From positions 1 through 16,465 of the forward strand of contig USES01000021.1 in NCBI GenBank assembly GCA_900553785.1: a stretch of 16,465 bases of DNA, in the 5' to 3' direction. Positions 1-6,520 of the stretch are shown here, piece after piece (within the stretch, counting starts at the first letter, position 1; each line of letters opens with the position of its first letter). Position numbers and translations under genes: made by a program. Source of the DNA: an uncultured Clostridium sp. (GTDB lineage Bacteria > Bacillota > Clostridia > TANB77 > CAG-465). Below the pieces are notes generated by a model. It did no database searches, was not told the DNA's origin, and was given only the letters and a program-made list of their open reading frames with translations.

Positions 1-60
1 ATTTAATCAATTACTTGTTTCTATTTTTTCGCAAATGACCCATGTCATTGCTCCAGATAA

Positions 61-105
61 AGTCTTACATTCGCAATGATTGTAGGGCTTTTATTATTTT
101 TATTA
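61..105 (+). terminator. Terminator-like hairpin with T-rich tail
   Basis: AGTCTTACA (61-69) can pair with TGTAGGGCT (81-89), allowing two G-T wobbles, around an 11-nt loop. A T-rich run follows (89-110). This looks like a Rho-independent terminator for a plus-strand gene lying left of the window. The stem is imperfect and the T tract is interrupted by A, so the call is tentative. A second small hairpin, GCAAATGAC/GTCATTGC, lies just before it at 31-51. Confidence 0.4.
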
Positions 106-127
106 TATTTTGTAATTGGTGACTAAA

Positions 128-155
128 GGTGCAAAAAAGTGGACAAAAATGCACC
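128..155. repeat. Short inverted repeat GGTGCA...TGCACC upstream of the tRNA promoter
   Basis: GGTGCA (128-133) and TGCACC (150-155) form a perfect 6-bp inverted repeat around an A-rich 16-nt centre. It lies in a gene-free stretch, about 45 bp before the -35 box of the tRNA promoter. It could be an operator or chance. I see nothing else that can be supported between 106 and 199. Confidence 0.3.
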
Positions 156-199
156 AAGTTGCATTATCATATTTAAATTAAAAAATTGTTGTTCTATAA

Positions 200-228
200 T
201 TGAAATGGAATAATAATTCATATATAAT
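200..228 (+). promoter_or_regulatory. Vegetative promoter for tRNA-Gly
   Basis: TTGAAA (200-205) and TATAAT (223-228) are separated by exactly 17 bp, close to the sigma-A consensus. Transcription would start near 235, about 47 bases before the mature tRNA, leaving a short 5' leader to be trimmed. Read-through past the terminator at 363-406 could also feed the HD-domain gene. Confidence 0.75.
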
Positions 229-281
229 ATCTTCGTGAAGAGGAAAAAGTCATAATATAGGCTTACTCAAAATAAAAACAT

Positions 282-355
282 GCAGACATAGTTTAGTGGT
301 AGAACTTAAGCTTCCCAAGCTTATAGTGTGGGTTCGATTCCCATTGTCTGCTCCA
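282..355 (+). tRNA. tRNA-Gly (anticodon CCC)
   Basis: A full cloverleaf can be drawn. The acceptor stem is GCAGACA/TGTCTGC. The D arm is GTTT/GAAC with AGTGGTA in the loop. The anticodon stem is TAAGC/GCTTA around loop TTCCCAA. The T arm is GTGGG/CCCAT with loop TTCGATT. The gene ends TCCA, so the CCA tail is encoded. Anticodon CCC (314-316) reads GGG glycine codons, which are uncommon in such an AT-rich genome; a TCC isoacceptor probably exists elsewhere. The gene stands alone, with its own promoter and terminator. Confidence 0.95.
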
Positions 356-362
356 TTTGGAG

Positions 363-406
363 GCAACTTACTGGCTACACAATTTTGTAAGTTGCTAATC
401 TTTTTT
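363..406 (+). terminator. Rho-independent terminator of tRNA-Gly
   Basis: GCAACTTAC (363-371) pairs perfectly with GTAAGTTGC (387-395) around a 15-nt loop, and a run of six T follows (401-406). It starts eight bases after the tRNA CCA end and lies 29 bp before the HD-domain gene, so it both ends the tRNA transcript and may attenuate read-through. Confidence 0.85.
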
Positions 407-434
407 ATAGAAAGTATAATAATTAGGTGGTAAT

Positions 435-1016
435 ATGAAACTAACAAGCGATATGGCATTAAAATTACTAGATGAAGCAAGAAATATAACTCCAAATACC
501 AATTGGATAGAGCATTCAATATGTGTTGGAAGAGCGGCTTCAGTTATTGCTGATGCTTTAAATTTGGATGGAGAAAAAGCTAAAACATTAGGATATATAC
601 ATGATATAGGAAAGAGAATAGGAGACTTTCATAATCACGCTATAAACGGCTATAATTATTTGAAAGAATTGGGCGTCGATGACGAGTATTGTAGAATATG
701 TTTAACACATTCATATCTTAATAATGATGTGTATTGTACTGCTGGTGGAGTACCTCCAGTGACAGAGTTTTTACAGAATTTTTTGAAAGATTATGAGTAT
801 TCTATATATGATAAAATAATTAATTTATGTGACCTTATGTGCACAAGTAAGATTTTGACAGTAGACAAAAGACTTATAGATATTTTAATTAGAAGGGGGG
901 CGTATCCTAATACTCAATACCATGTGATAGAAACGTATAAGCTAAAAGACTATATAGATGAACTTTTAGGACATTGTGTTTATGATTTATTTCCGGAGAC
1001 AAAGGAAAATTTGTAG
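435..1016 (+). CDS. HD-domain phosphohydrolase family protein
   Basis: A 193-residue soluble protein with an HD-superfamily metal-binding signature: His27 in the first helix (WIEHS), the His56-Asp57 doublet (YIHDIGKRIG), His66/His68, and His92 (LTHSYL). HD enzymes typically hydrolyse phosphate esters of nucleotides or related metabolites; the substrate cannot be read from this sequence. The ATG follows an AGGTGG ribosome binding site. No promoter of its own is obvious, so it may depend on read-through from the tRNA transcript. Its stop codon lies inside the ribosome binding site of the next gene (TAGGAGGA), which suggests translational coupling with the transporter component and DUF1893 gene. 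A role in nucleotide or cofactor salvage would fit but is inference. Confidence 0.85.
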   Translation: MKLTSDMALKLLDEARNITPNTNWIEHSICVGRAASVIADALNLDGEKAKTLGYIHDIGKRIGDFHNHAINGYNYLKELGVDDEYCRICLTHSYLNNDVYCTAGGVPPVTEFLQNFLKDYEYSIYDKIINLCDLMCTSKILTVDKRLIDILIRRGAYPNTQYHVIETYKLKDYIDELLGHCVYDLFPETKENL

Positions 1017-1026
1017 GAGGAATTTT

Positions 1027-1590
1027 ATGGAAGAAACAACAAAATTTAGTATAAAAAAATTATTAAAAAATATTTCAGCAAGGAAAGTAAAGTATGTAGT
1101 AGGTACTGTAGTTTTGGCAGCAGTGGGAGTAACATTACCACAGTTATTTCACTTGTTTTTAGGAAGCACAGCAGGAGCAACATTTTTGCCAATGCATATA
1201 GCAGTACTTCTTGCGGCTTTAGTTTTTGGAGGCCCTAGTGCTATATTAGTAGCAAGTACATCTATAGTATTTAGCTATGCTGTTACTGGTATGCCTAATA
1301 TTCAAAAGCTACCATTTATGTTAGTAGAATTATGTATATATGGCGTTTTATTAAGTCTTTTTAGAAAGAAATTCAATAGTTATGTATCTTTAATTATGAC
1401 TATGATAAGTGGAAGACTTATTTATTCTGGTTTAGTACTACTATGTATAAAAATGTTTGGAGCTACAGTAAGTAAAGTATCTATTGTATCTCTTGTAAAG
1501 ACAGGATGGCCAGGTTTGTTAATTCAACTTATGATAGTACCATTGCTGGCATCTGCTTTAAAGAAAGGTTTAGATTTAGATGAAAAATAA
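1027..1590 (+). CDS. ECF-type transporter substrate-binding (S) component
   Basis: A 187-residue integral membrane protein. After a basic cytoplasmic N-terminus it has five to six hydrophobic segments. The stretch LPMHIAVLLAALVFGG followed by GMPN and a MLVELCIYGVLL segment is the pattern of S components of energy-coupling-factor vitamin transporters. The S protein binds the substrate and works with the shared EcfT and two ATPases, which must be encoded elsewhere. The substrate is unknown; related members take up vitamins or their precursors. I chose the ATG at 1027 because TAGGAGGA lies just before it; an upstream in-frame ATG at 976 lies inside the HD gene and lacks a site. Its last 11 bases overlap the next gene. 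Confidence 0.82.
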   Translation: MEETTKFSIKKLLKNISARKVKYVVGTVVLAAVGVTLPQLFHLFLGSTAGATFLPMHIAVLLAALVFGGPSAILVASTSIVFSYAVTGMPNIQKLPFMLVELCIYGVLLSLFRKKFNSYVSLIMTMISGRLIYSGLVLLCIKMFGATVSKVSIVSLVKTGWPGLLIQLMIVPLLASALKKGLDLDEK

Positions 1591-1981
1591 TTATATAGTA
1601 GATAAATTATATGAAGATAACGCGAGCCTAGTTGTGCAGTATGCAGATGGAAAATGTGAAGAGTATTTTAGTCAAAGAATAATAGATATTGTAAACATCC
1701 TAAAGGAAAACAAAGATGCATTAAGAGGTGCTGAAGTTGCAGATAAAGTTATTGGAAAAGTAGCGGCAAGTATATTTGTTATGGCTGGAGTAATGACTAT
1801 ATATGCGGATACATTAAGTAAGATTGCATTACCAATTTTAGAAGAAAATGGTATTGAATATAGCTATAATAACTTAGTGGAGTATATACAAAATTCAGAT
1901 AAAACTGGCATGTGTCCTATGGAGAATAGGTTTAAAGATGAAAATAATCTAAAAAATATTTATGAATACTTTGTAAAATAG
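1580..1981 (+). CDS. DUF1893 (TM1506-like) protein
   Basis: A 133-residue protein with the hallmarks of the DUF1893 family, whose Thermotoga member TM1506 has a cytidine-deaminase-like fold. The conserved segment ADKVIGKVAAS lies at residues 54-64, a VMTIYAD segment at about 71-77, and GMCPME at 110-115. The usual deaminase zinc signature (H/C-x-E and PCxxC) is absent; only Cys112 and Glu115 remain at the equivalent end, so enzymatic activity is uncertain. The start overlaps the end of the ECF S-component gene by 11 bp, indicating tight coupling. The pairing suggests it handles, senses or modifies what the transporter imports (inference). No terminator follows before the glycosyltransferase. 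Confidence 0.8.
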   Translation: MKNNYIVDKLYEDNASLVVQYADGKCEEYFSQRIIDIVNILKENKDALRGAEVADKVIGKVAASIFVMAGVMTIYADTLSKIALPILEENGIEYSYNNLVEYIQNSDKTGMCPMENRFKDENNLKNIYEYFVK

Positions 1982-2032
1982 AGTGTTAATTTATATGATA
2001 TATGAAAATATTTTCGGAGGTAAAGTTTAAAT

Positions 2033-3139
2033 ATGAAAGTATTAATTCTGTCTTGTAGTACTGGTGGAGGGCATAATGCAGCTGCTTATGCTATGAAAGA
2101 ACAGTTCGACAAAAGAAGTATTCCATGTGATGTAAAAGAATACTTGGATATTTTTAATCATAAAATAGCAGCTGTAGTAAATAAAGCATATGTTAAAACT
2201 ACTAGTGATAACGGAAAGTATTTTAAAGGTGTGTACAGGTTAGGAGAGCTTTATGACAAGACACCACTTACGTCGCCTGTATATACTGTAAATAGTATGA
2301 CTAAGAAAAAGCTATATCAGTATATTATAAATAATGAATATGATTATGTTATTGCTACTCATCTATTTCCAGCCCAAGCATTAACATCCTTAAATAAAAA
2401 ACACAGCATTCATTTTGCGGTTATAGCAACGGATTATGAATGTATACCATTTTGGAAAGAGGTTGTTCCAGATTGTTTTATAATTCCACATAAAGATTTG
2501 AAAATAGACTTTTTAACAAAAGGTGTAAATAAAACGAAACTCTTACCTATGGGAATACCTGTGTCAGATAATTATACAAGAAGTATAGAGAGGGCCGAAC
2601 TAATAAATGATTTACATCTAGATCACAACAAGAAGTATATATTAGTTATGTCTGGAAGTATGGGATTTGGAAAAGTAGAGGATATAGTAGAGGGTTTGGA
2701 TAAAAGTGTGAGTGATGAATATAGTATATTAGTAGCTTGTGGAAATAACGAGAATATAAAGGAAAATATAGAAAGTAAATATAATTGTGATAGAGTAAAA
2801 CCATTTCTATTTACTAAAGAGGTGTATAAATATGTAAGAGTTAGCGACGTGGTGTTGTCTAAACCAGGAGGGCTTAGTACAACTGAGATATGCACGGCAA
2901 ATATTCCTCTTATACATACTATGCCAATACCAGGATGTGAGACAAAAAATGCGACTTTTTTTCAAAATCACGGAATGAGCATATCTTGTGATAATGTAGA
3001 AGAAATAATTAAAGCAACAAAGCAGATTTTACAAAATGAAGATGTACGAAATGCAATGGTTTTGAATCAACAAAAAAATATAGATAGATATGCTGCAAGC
3101 CATATTTGTGATTATATAATTCAGGAGCAAAAAGCATAA
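2033..3139 (+). CDS. MGDG synthase/UgtP-like glycolipid glycosyltransferase
   Basis: A 368-residue GT-B fold glycosyltransferase of the GT28 family. The N-terminal MGDG-synthase domain carries the GGGH motif (residues 11-14) that binds the lipid acceptor side. The C-terminal half has the nucleotide-sugar motif KPGGLSTTE (about 277-285) and a conserved PIPGCETKNATFF segment. Relatives such as B. subtilis UgtP transfer glucose or galactose from a UDP-sugar to diacylglycerol at the inner membrane face, making glycolipids and lipoteichoic-acid anchors. Length is usual for the family. A CGGAGGTAAAG ribosome binding site precedes the ATG. It lies 51 bp after the DUF1893 gene with no terminator between, so it is probably the last gene of that operon. 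The exact sugar and processivity cannot be read. Confidence 0.85.
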   Translation: MKVLILSCSTGGGHNAAAYAMKEQFDKRSIPCDVKEYLDIFNHKIAAVVNKAYVKTTSDNGKYFKGVYRLGELYDKTPLTSPVYTVNSMTKKKLYQYIINNEYDYVIATHLFPAQALTSLNKKHSIHFAVIATDYECIPFWKEVVPDCFIIPHKDLKIDFLTKGVNKTKLLPMGIPVSDNYTRSIERAELINDLHLDHNKKYILVMSGSMGFGKVEDIVEGLDKSVSDEYSILVACGNNENIKENIESKYNCDRVKPFLFTKEVYKYVRVSDVVLSKPGGLSTTEICTANIPLIHTMPIPGCETKNATFFQNHGMSISCDNVEEIIKATKQILQNEDVRNAMVLNQQKNIDRYAASHICDYIIQEQKA

Positions 3140-3160
3140 TTTTATATTAGTATTGTAAAA

Positions 3161-3196
3161 AGGTATGATGTGAATACAGACGTTTACATCATACCT
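3161..3196. repeat. Perfect 11-bp inverted repeat before the flotillin promoter
   Basis: AGGTATGATGT (3161-3171) and ACATCATACCT (3186-3196) are exact inverted copies around a 14-nt loop. On the plus strand no T run follows, but five A residues lie just before it (3157-3161 region), so on the minus strand the hairpin is followed by TTTTT. It sits five bases before the flotillin -35 box. It may end the upstream operon, act as a minus-strand terminator, or be an operator for flotillin. Confidence 0.6.
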
Positions 3197-3201
3197 CTAA
3201 C

Positions 3202-3231
3202 TTGACACGTTATGTTAATTCGTAGTATAAT
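3202..3231 (+). promoter_or_regulatory. Consensus sigma-A promoter for the flotillin gene
   Basis: TTGACA (3202-3207) and TATAAT (3226-3231), both perfect matches, are 18 bp apart. The start of transcription would be near 3238, giving a leader of about 100 bases. The leader contains a second Shine-Dalgarno (TTGGAGGT, 3271-3278) followed by very short reading frames before the real flotillin start. Confidence 0.8.
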
Positions 3232-3335
3232 ACTCAAGGGTTTTATTGGTATTTCAATCATATAATTATGTTGGAGGTATGAGAAATTTATGATAAGTAG
3301 TTTAAAATGAGTTTTTAACATGGAGGAAAAGTATT

Positions 3336-5015
3336 ATGGGCAATATATGGAATTATGTTATTCCGATTGGGTTAGGCGTTGTAGGTGTTATAGCAATTAT
3401 AGTCTTTTTGATGTCAATATACAAAGTGGCCGATGTTGATAAGGCACTTATAATTACGGGTGGAAAAAAACCTATAATTAAGGTGTCTGGAGGAGCATTT
3501 GTAATTCCAATATTCCGGAAAGCAAGTTACTTTGATTTGTGCATGCTAACTGTTCCCGCAGATTCTGATGAAATTAAAACTTCTACAGCAGTTCCTGTTG
3601 TTTGTGACTGGACTGCTCAGATCAGGCCCTGTGCGTCAAACCTTGAAAAACTTAGAATAGCTATAATTTCATTTAAAGAAAGAGGAAATCAAGGTATTAT
3701 TGATGATGTAAGGTTAACCCTTATGGGCGCGGTAAGAGACGTTGTGGCGGCTATGACTCCTGAACAGATATTAAGAGATAAGGAAGAATTCAAAAAGAGA
3801 ATTCAGACCGGTGTAAGTGATGAACTTGATAATATGGGATTGGAGTTAATATCTCTAAATATTCAGGATATTACTGACAACAACGGTTATTTCGATAATA
3901 TCGCTGCAATTGATGCGGCAGATAAACGTCAACAGGCAGATATTAAAAAGGCTGAGGTTGACAAAATCACACGTCAAAAGCAGGCAGAAGCAGCAAAAGA
4001 TGCTGAAATTTCAGAAGCCGAGGCCAAACAAGAGGCGGAAATCGCTAGAATGAATGCTGAGCAAACCGAAAAAGAAAAGCGCAAAGAAACAGATATGAAA
4101 CTTGCGCAATTCAAAACGGAAACAGATACGGCTAACGCCAATGCTGAAATTGCCAAGGAGCTTCAAGCTACTATTCGGCAAAAAGAAGTTGAAGAGCGCA
4201 AAGGTGCAGTAGAAATAACTCGTCAGGAGCAGGCAAATCTTGCGGCTCAAAAAGAACGAGAAGTTAAAATAACATGCGCAGAAGCTGAAAAAGAAACCAT
4301 GAGGGTTAAAGCTGAGGCAGGAGCGAATGTTATGGCTATTGAGGCCGATGCTAAAATTCATGTCGCAGAAAAAGAAGCAGAAGCAGCACGTAAAGAAGCT
4401 CAGGGTAGAGCAGACGTAGCTACTACGGAAGCAGAAGCTCATGTTAAAGTTGCAACGAATGAGGCTGAAGCAGTGAAGAAAACAGCAGAGGCGGCAGCTT
4501 CCAAGAGTAGAGCCGAAGGTCAAGCAGAGGCTGATGTAATAAAGGCAAAGGCACTTGCTGAGGCAGACGGTATAAAAGCTAAGAAAATTGCTGAAGCCGA
4601 AGGTGAAAGAGCTATAGCTGAAGCTAGAGCTTCAAATGAAAAGGTTAACTTTGAAATTGAGAAGCTCAAGATTCAGATGGATGCTTCAATCAAAATTGCA
4701 ACAGCACAGGCAGAAATCATGGCTAATATTGGTCAGAACGCTGAGTTCGTGAATATTGGCGGAGGAAGTTTGCCTGGAGCATCCGGAAGTGGAACAGGCA
4801 ATGTACTAATTGATACATTGTCTCAAATACCTGCACTTATGAAGGTACTGAATGCTGAAAATACGGCTTTAAATGGTCGCAATGTTACCGATGAGGTAGC
4901 AGATATTTCTAAGTCTATAGGTGCAGGCCTGGAAGCTTTGAAGTCTGATAGCTCAAAGGAACAAAAGACGGCTAAAATTTCTAAAACCGATAAGGATACA
5001 AGTAAAACAGAATAG
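3336..5015 (+). CDS. Flotillin-like SPFH-domain membrane protein
   Basis: A 559-residue flotillin (YuaG/FloT type), slightly longer than usual. A single membrane segment lies at about residues 7-27. An SPFH/band-7 domain follows (about 30-200), then a very long Ala/Glu/Lys-rich coiled coil (about 190-450) with many AEA/EAE steps, then a Gly-rich patch (GGGSLPGASGSGTG) and a hydrophilic Lys/Ser tail. Flotillins oligomerise on the cytoplasmic membrane face and organise membrane microdomains. The ATG follows ATGGAGGAAAAG. It has its own promoter and terminator and no NfeD partner beside it, which many bacterial flotillins have. It uses more G- and C-ending codons (GCC, GAC, CTT, CGC, GCG) than its neighbours, suggesting a different history, possibly transfer; protein composition also contributes. 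Confidence 0.92.
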   Translation: MGNIWNYVIPIGLGVVGVIAIIVFLMSIYKVADVDKALIITGGKKPIIKVSGGAFVIPIFRKASYFDLCMLTVPADSDEIKTSTAVPVVCDWTAQIRPCASNLEKLRIAIISFKERGNQGIIDDVRLTLMGAVRDVVAAMTPEQILRDKEEFKKRIQTGVSDELDNMGLELISLNIQDITDNNGYFDNIAAIDAADKRQQADIKKAEVDKITRQKQAEAAKDAEISEAEAKQEAEIARMNAEQTEKEKRKETDMKLAQFKTETDTANANAEIAKELQATIRQKEVEERKGAVEITRQEQANLAAQKEREVKITCAEAEKETMRVKAEAGANVMAIEADAKIHVAEKEAEAARKEAQGRADVATTEAEAHVKVATNEAEAVKKTAEAAASKSRAEGQAEADVIKAKALAEADGIKAKKIAEAEGERAIAEARASNEKVNFEIEKLKIQMDASIKIATAQAEIMANIGQNAEFVNIGGGSLPGASGSGTGNVLIDTLSQIPALMKVLNAENTALNGRNVTDEVADISKSIGAGLEALKSDSSKEQKTAKISKTDKDTSKTE

Positions 5016-5076
5016 TTTTTAGTCCGCATAGACGATTGACAAAATAAAACCCTTTAAAACTACTTATTGTGAAGAG

Positions 5077-5115
5077 CTAGCCATCTTTAGACATTTCTAA
5101 GGATGGCTAGTTTGT
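5077..5115 (+). terminator. Long hairpin terminator after flotillin
   Basis: CTAGCCATCTTTAGA (5077-5091) pairs with TCTAAGGATGGCTAG (5096-5110) over 15 bp with one G-T wobble and a 4-nt loop. Only a weak T tract (TTTGT) follows. It closes the flotillin transcription unit and insulates lexA. Confidence 0.7.
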
Positions 5116-5136
5116 GCCTAGTGCGATAATAATAGG

Positions 5137-5166
5137 TTGACAAATTTATTGGCAATTTTATTTAAT
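5137..5166 (+). promoter_or_regulatory. Possible upstream promoter of lexA
   Basis: A perfect TTGACA (5137-5142) is followed 18 bp later by TTTAAT (5161-5166), one mismatch from the -10 consensus. It lies 35 bp upstream of the stronger lexA promoter, so lexA may have tandem promoters. Confidence 0.4.
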
Positions 5167-5171
5167 AATAG

Positions 5172-5200
5172 TTGACAAACATATATTCATATTATATAAT
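5172..5200 (+). promoter_or_regulatory. Consensus sigma-A promoter of lexA
   Basis: TTGACA (5172-5177) and TATAAT (5195-5200) are perfect boxes with a 17-bp spacer. Transcription would start near 5207, inside the candidate LexA box at 5206-5217, an arrangement suited to autorepression. Such a strong promoter would normally need a repressor. Confidence 0.85.
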
Positions 5201-5205
5201 TTAGC

Positions 5206-5217
5206 AAACGTTAGTTT
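5206..5217. promoter_or_regulatory. Candidate LexA operator (AAAC-N4-GTTT)
   Basis: AAACGTTAGTTT is an inverted repeat with the four-base gap of the Gram-positive LexA box (GAAC-N4-GTTC), with a G-to-A and a C-to-T change at the outer position of the half sites. It covers the predicted transcription start of lexA, where an autoregulatory operator is expected. The deviation from consensus keeps this tentative. Confidence 0.4.
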
Positions 5218-5231
5218 AGGAGGTAAATTTA

Positions 5232-5864
5232 GTGAAAAATACCGATACTTTGAATCAAAATGAGGTTAATATTCTTAATTTTATAAAAAAGCAAGTTAAT
5301 GAAAATGGTTATCCACCTTCTGTAAGAGAAATATGTAAGGCAGTTGGACTAAAATCTACATCTTCTGTTCATATGTATTTAAATAGACTTGCCGAAAAAG
5401 GAGAGTTGGAAAAAACTAATTTAAAAACTAGAGCTTTAAAACTTACTAACATCTCGAGTGAGAAACCAGAAGATATAGACAGTGTATCTATTCCTTTAGT
5501 AGGAAACGTTGCTGCTGGAGCTCCAATTTTGGCTGAACAAAACATTGAAGATTATTTTAGAATATCTACTAGTTTGCTAAAAAAGACAAACCAATCTGAA
5601 GCTACATATATGCTTAAGGTAAAAGGAGACAGCATGATAAATGTGGGTATATATAACGGTGACTATGTTATAATATCTAAATGTCAAACGGCTGAAAATG
5701 GTCAAATAGTAGTAGCAATGATAGATAATGAAGCGACTGTTAAAACTTTTTATAAGGAAAAGGATCATGTAAGACTTCAACCCGAAAATGACACTATGGA
5801 TCCAATAATTGTGAAGGATGTTCAAATTCTTGGCAAGGTTATAGGATTATTCAGAAAGTTTTAA
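5232..5864 (+). CDS. lexA: LexA repressor, SOS regulator
   Basis: A 210-residue LexA of typical length. The N-terminal winged helix-turn-helix includes GYPPSVREICKAVGLKSTSSV (about residues 26-46). The self-cleavage site is Ala95-Gly96 in NVAAGAPI, and the S24-type catalytic dyad is Ser134 (GDSM) and Lys171 (EATVKTF). LexA represses DNA-repair genes until RecA filaments trigger its self-cleavage. Translation starts at a GTG, set by GGAGGT eight bases upstream. A consensus promoter and a candidate LexA box overlap its transcription start. No terminator is visible before dpaB 55 bp downstream, so some co-transcription is possible although the functions are unrelated. Confidence 0.95.
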   Translation: MKNTDTLNQNEVNILNFIKKQVNENGYPPSVREICKAVGLKSTSSVHMYLNRLAEKGELEKTNLKTRALKLTNISSEKPEDIDSVSIPLVGNVAAGAPILAEQNIEDYFRISTSLLKKTNQSEATYMLKVKGDSMINVGIYNGDYVIISKCQTAENGQIVVAMIDNEATVKTFYKEKDHVRLQPENDTMDPIIVKDVQILGKVIGLFRKF

Positions 5865-5919
5865 GTATTTAGAACCTGTTAACTTAGTTCTACATATAAT
5901 ACATTAGGTGAGGAATGTT

Positions 5920-6510
5920 ATGAATCAACTTAATGGAATCAATGTAGGACTTGGCGTAACAGGTTCTTTTTGTAACTTTAGTAAATTAGATGGAGTTACA
6001 AATGATATGAATGAAAATGGCGTAAATAAAATAATTCCAATAGTTTCGTTTACAGTTATTTCCGATGCAAATAGGTTTTCTACACCAAAAGAAATTAGAA
6101 AAAAGCTTAATGATTTAACAGGTAACGATATTATTGATACAATAGCTAAAGCTGAGCCGATAGGACCAAAAGCTTTAATAGATTTATTAGTTATTGTACC
6201 ATGCACGGGAAATACTTTAGCAAAACTTGCAAATGGAATTACGGATACACCTGTACTTATGGCTGCTAAAAGTCATTTAAGGCAAAATAAACCTATTGTG
6301 GTAGCTTTGTCTACAAATGATGGATTGGGTGCAAATGCAGAGAATATAGGAAGACTTTTAAATACAAAAAATATTTATTTTGTACCTTTTGGTCAGGATG
6401 ACGAAATTAAAAAGCCAAAATCTTTAGTTTGTGATTATTCAAAACTAATAGATACTATGAAATTGGCCATGGAGAGAAAACAAATACAACCGATACTTGT
6501 ACAAAAGTGA
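5920..6510 (+). CDS. dpaB: Dipicolinate synthase subunit B (SpoVFB)
   Basis: A 196-residue flavoprotein-fold protein matching SpoVFB in length and order: an N-terminal INVGLGVTGSFCNFSK segment, an IIPIVSF strand, IGPKALIDLLVIVPCTGNT, and DGLGANAENIGRLL followed by NIYFVPFGQDD. With DpaA it makes dipicolinic acid, the calcium chelator of the spore core, in the mother cell. The ATG at 5920 is preferred over an in-frame GTG at 5908 because AGGTGAGG (5906-5913) lies at the right distance. In Bacillus, dpaA precedes dpaB; here lexA does. A CATATAATA element (5893-5901) resembles a sigma-K -10 box with AC 17 bp upstream, but it lies too close to the ribosome binding site for confidence. Confidence 0.88.
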   Translation: MNQLNGINVGLGVTGSFCNFSKLDGVTNDMNENGVNKIIPIVSFTVISDANRFSTPKEIRKKLNDLTGNDIIDTIAKAEPIGPKALIDLLVIVPCTGNTLAKLANGITDTPVLMAAKSHLRQNKPIVVALSTNDGLGANAENIGRLLNTKNIYFVPFGQDDEIKKPKSLVCDYSKLIDTMKLAMERKQIQPILVQK

Positions 6511-6520
6511 TAGCATATAT

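Noticed and set aside
282..355. tRNA-Gly as an integration site of a mobile element
   Set aside because: No integrase and no repeat of the tRNA 3' end is visible in the window.
4011..4523. A 170-codon minus-strand frame rich in Phe and Cys opposite flotillin
   Set aside because: It is the shadow of the Ala/Glu/Lys-rich coiled-coil codons on the other strand; it has no start signal or known motif.
4010..4650. Tandem DNA repeats within the flotillin gene
   Set aside because: The repetition is at the level of Ala/Glu-rich coiled-coil residues; I see no exact DNA repeat unit of constant length.
5871..5891. AGAAC-N11-GTTCT as a LexA box before dpaB
   Set aside because: The half sites are 11 bases apart, not four, so it does not match the LexA spacing; regulation of dpaB by LexA is also not expected.
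5874..5901. Sigma-K promoter of dpaB (AC-17-CATATAATA)
   Set aside because: The boxes fit a loose consensus, but transcription would begin inside the ribosome binding site at 5906-5913, so I did not list it as a feature.
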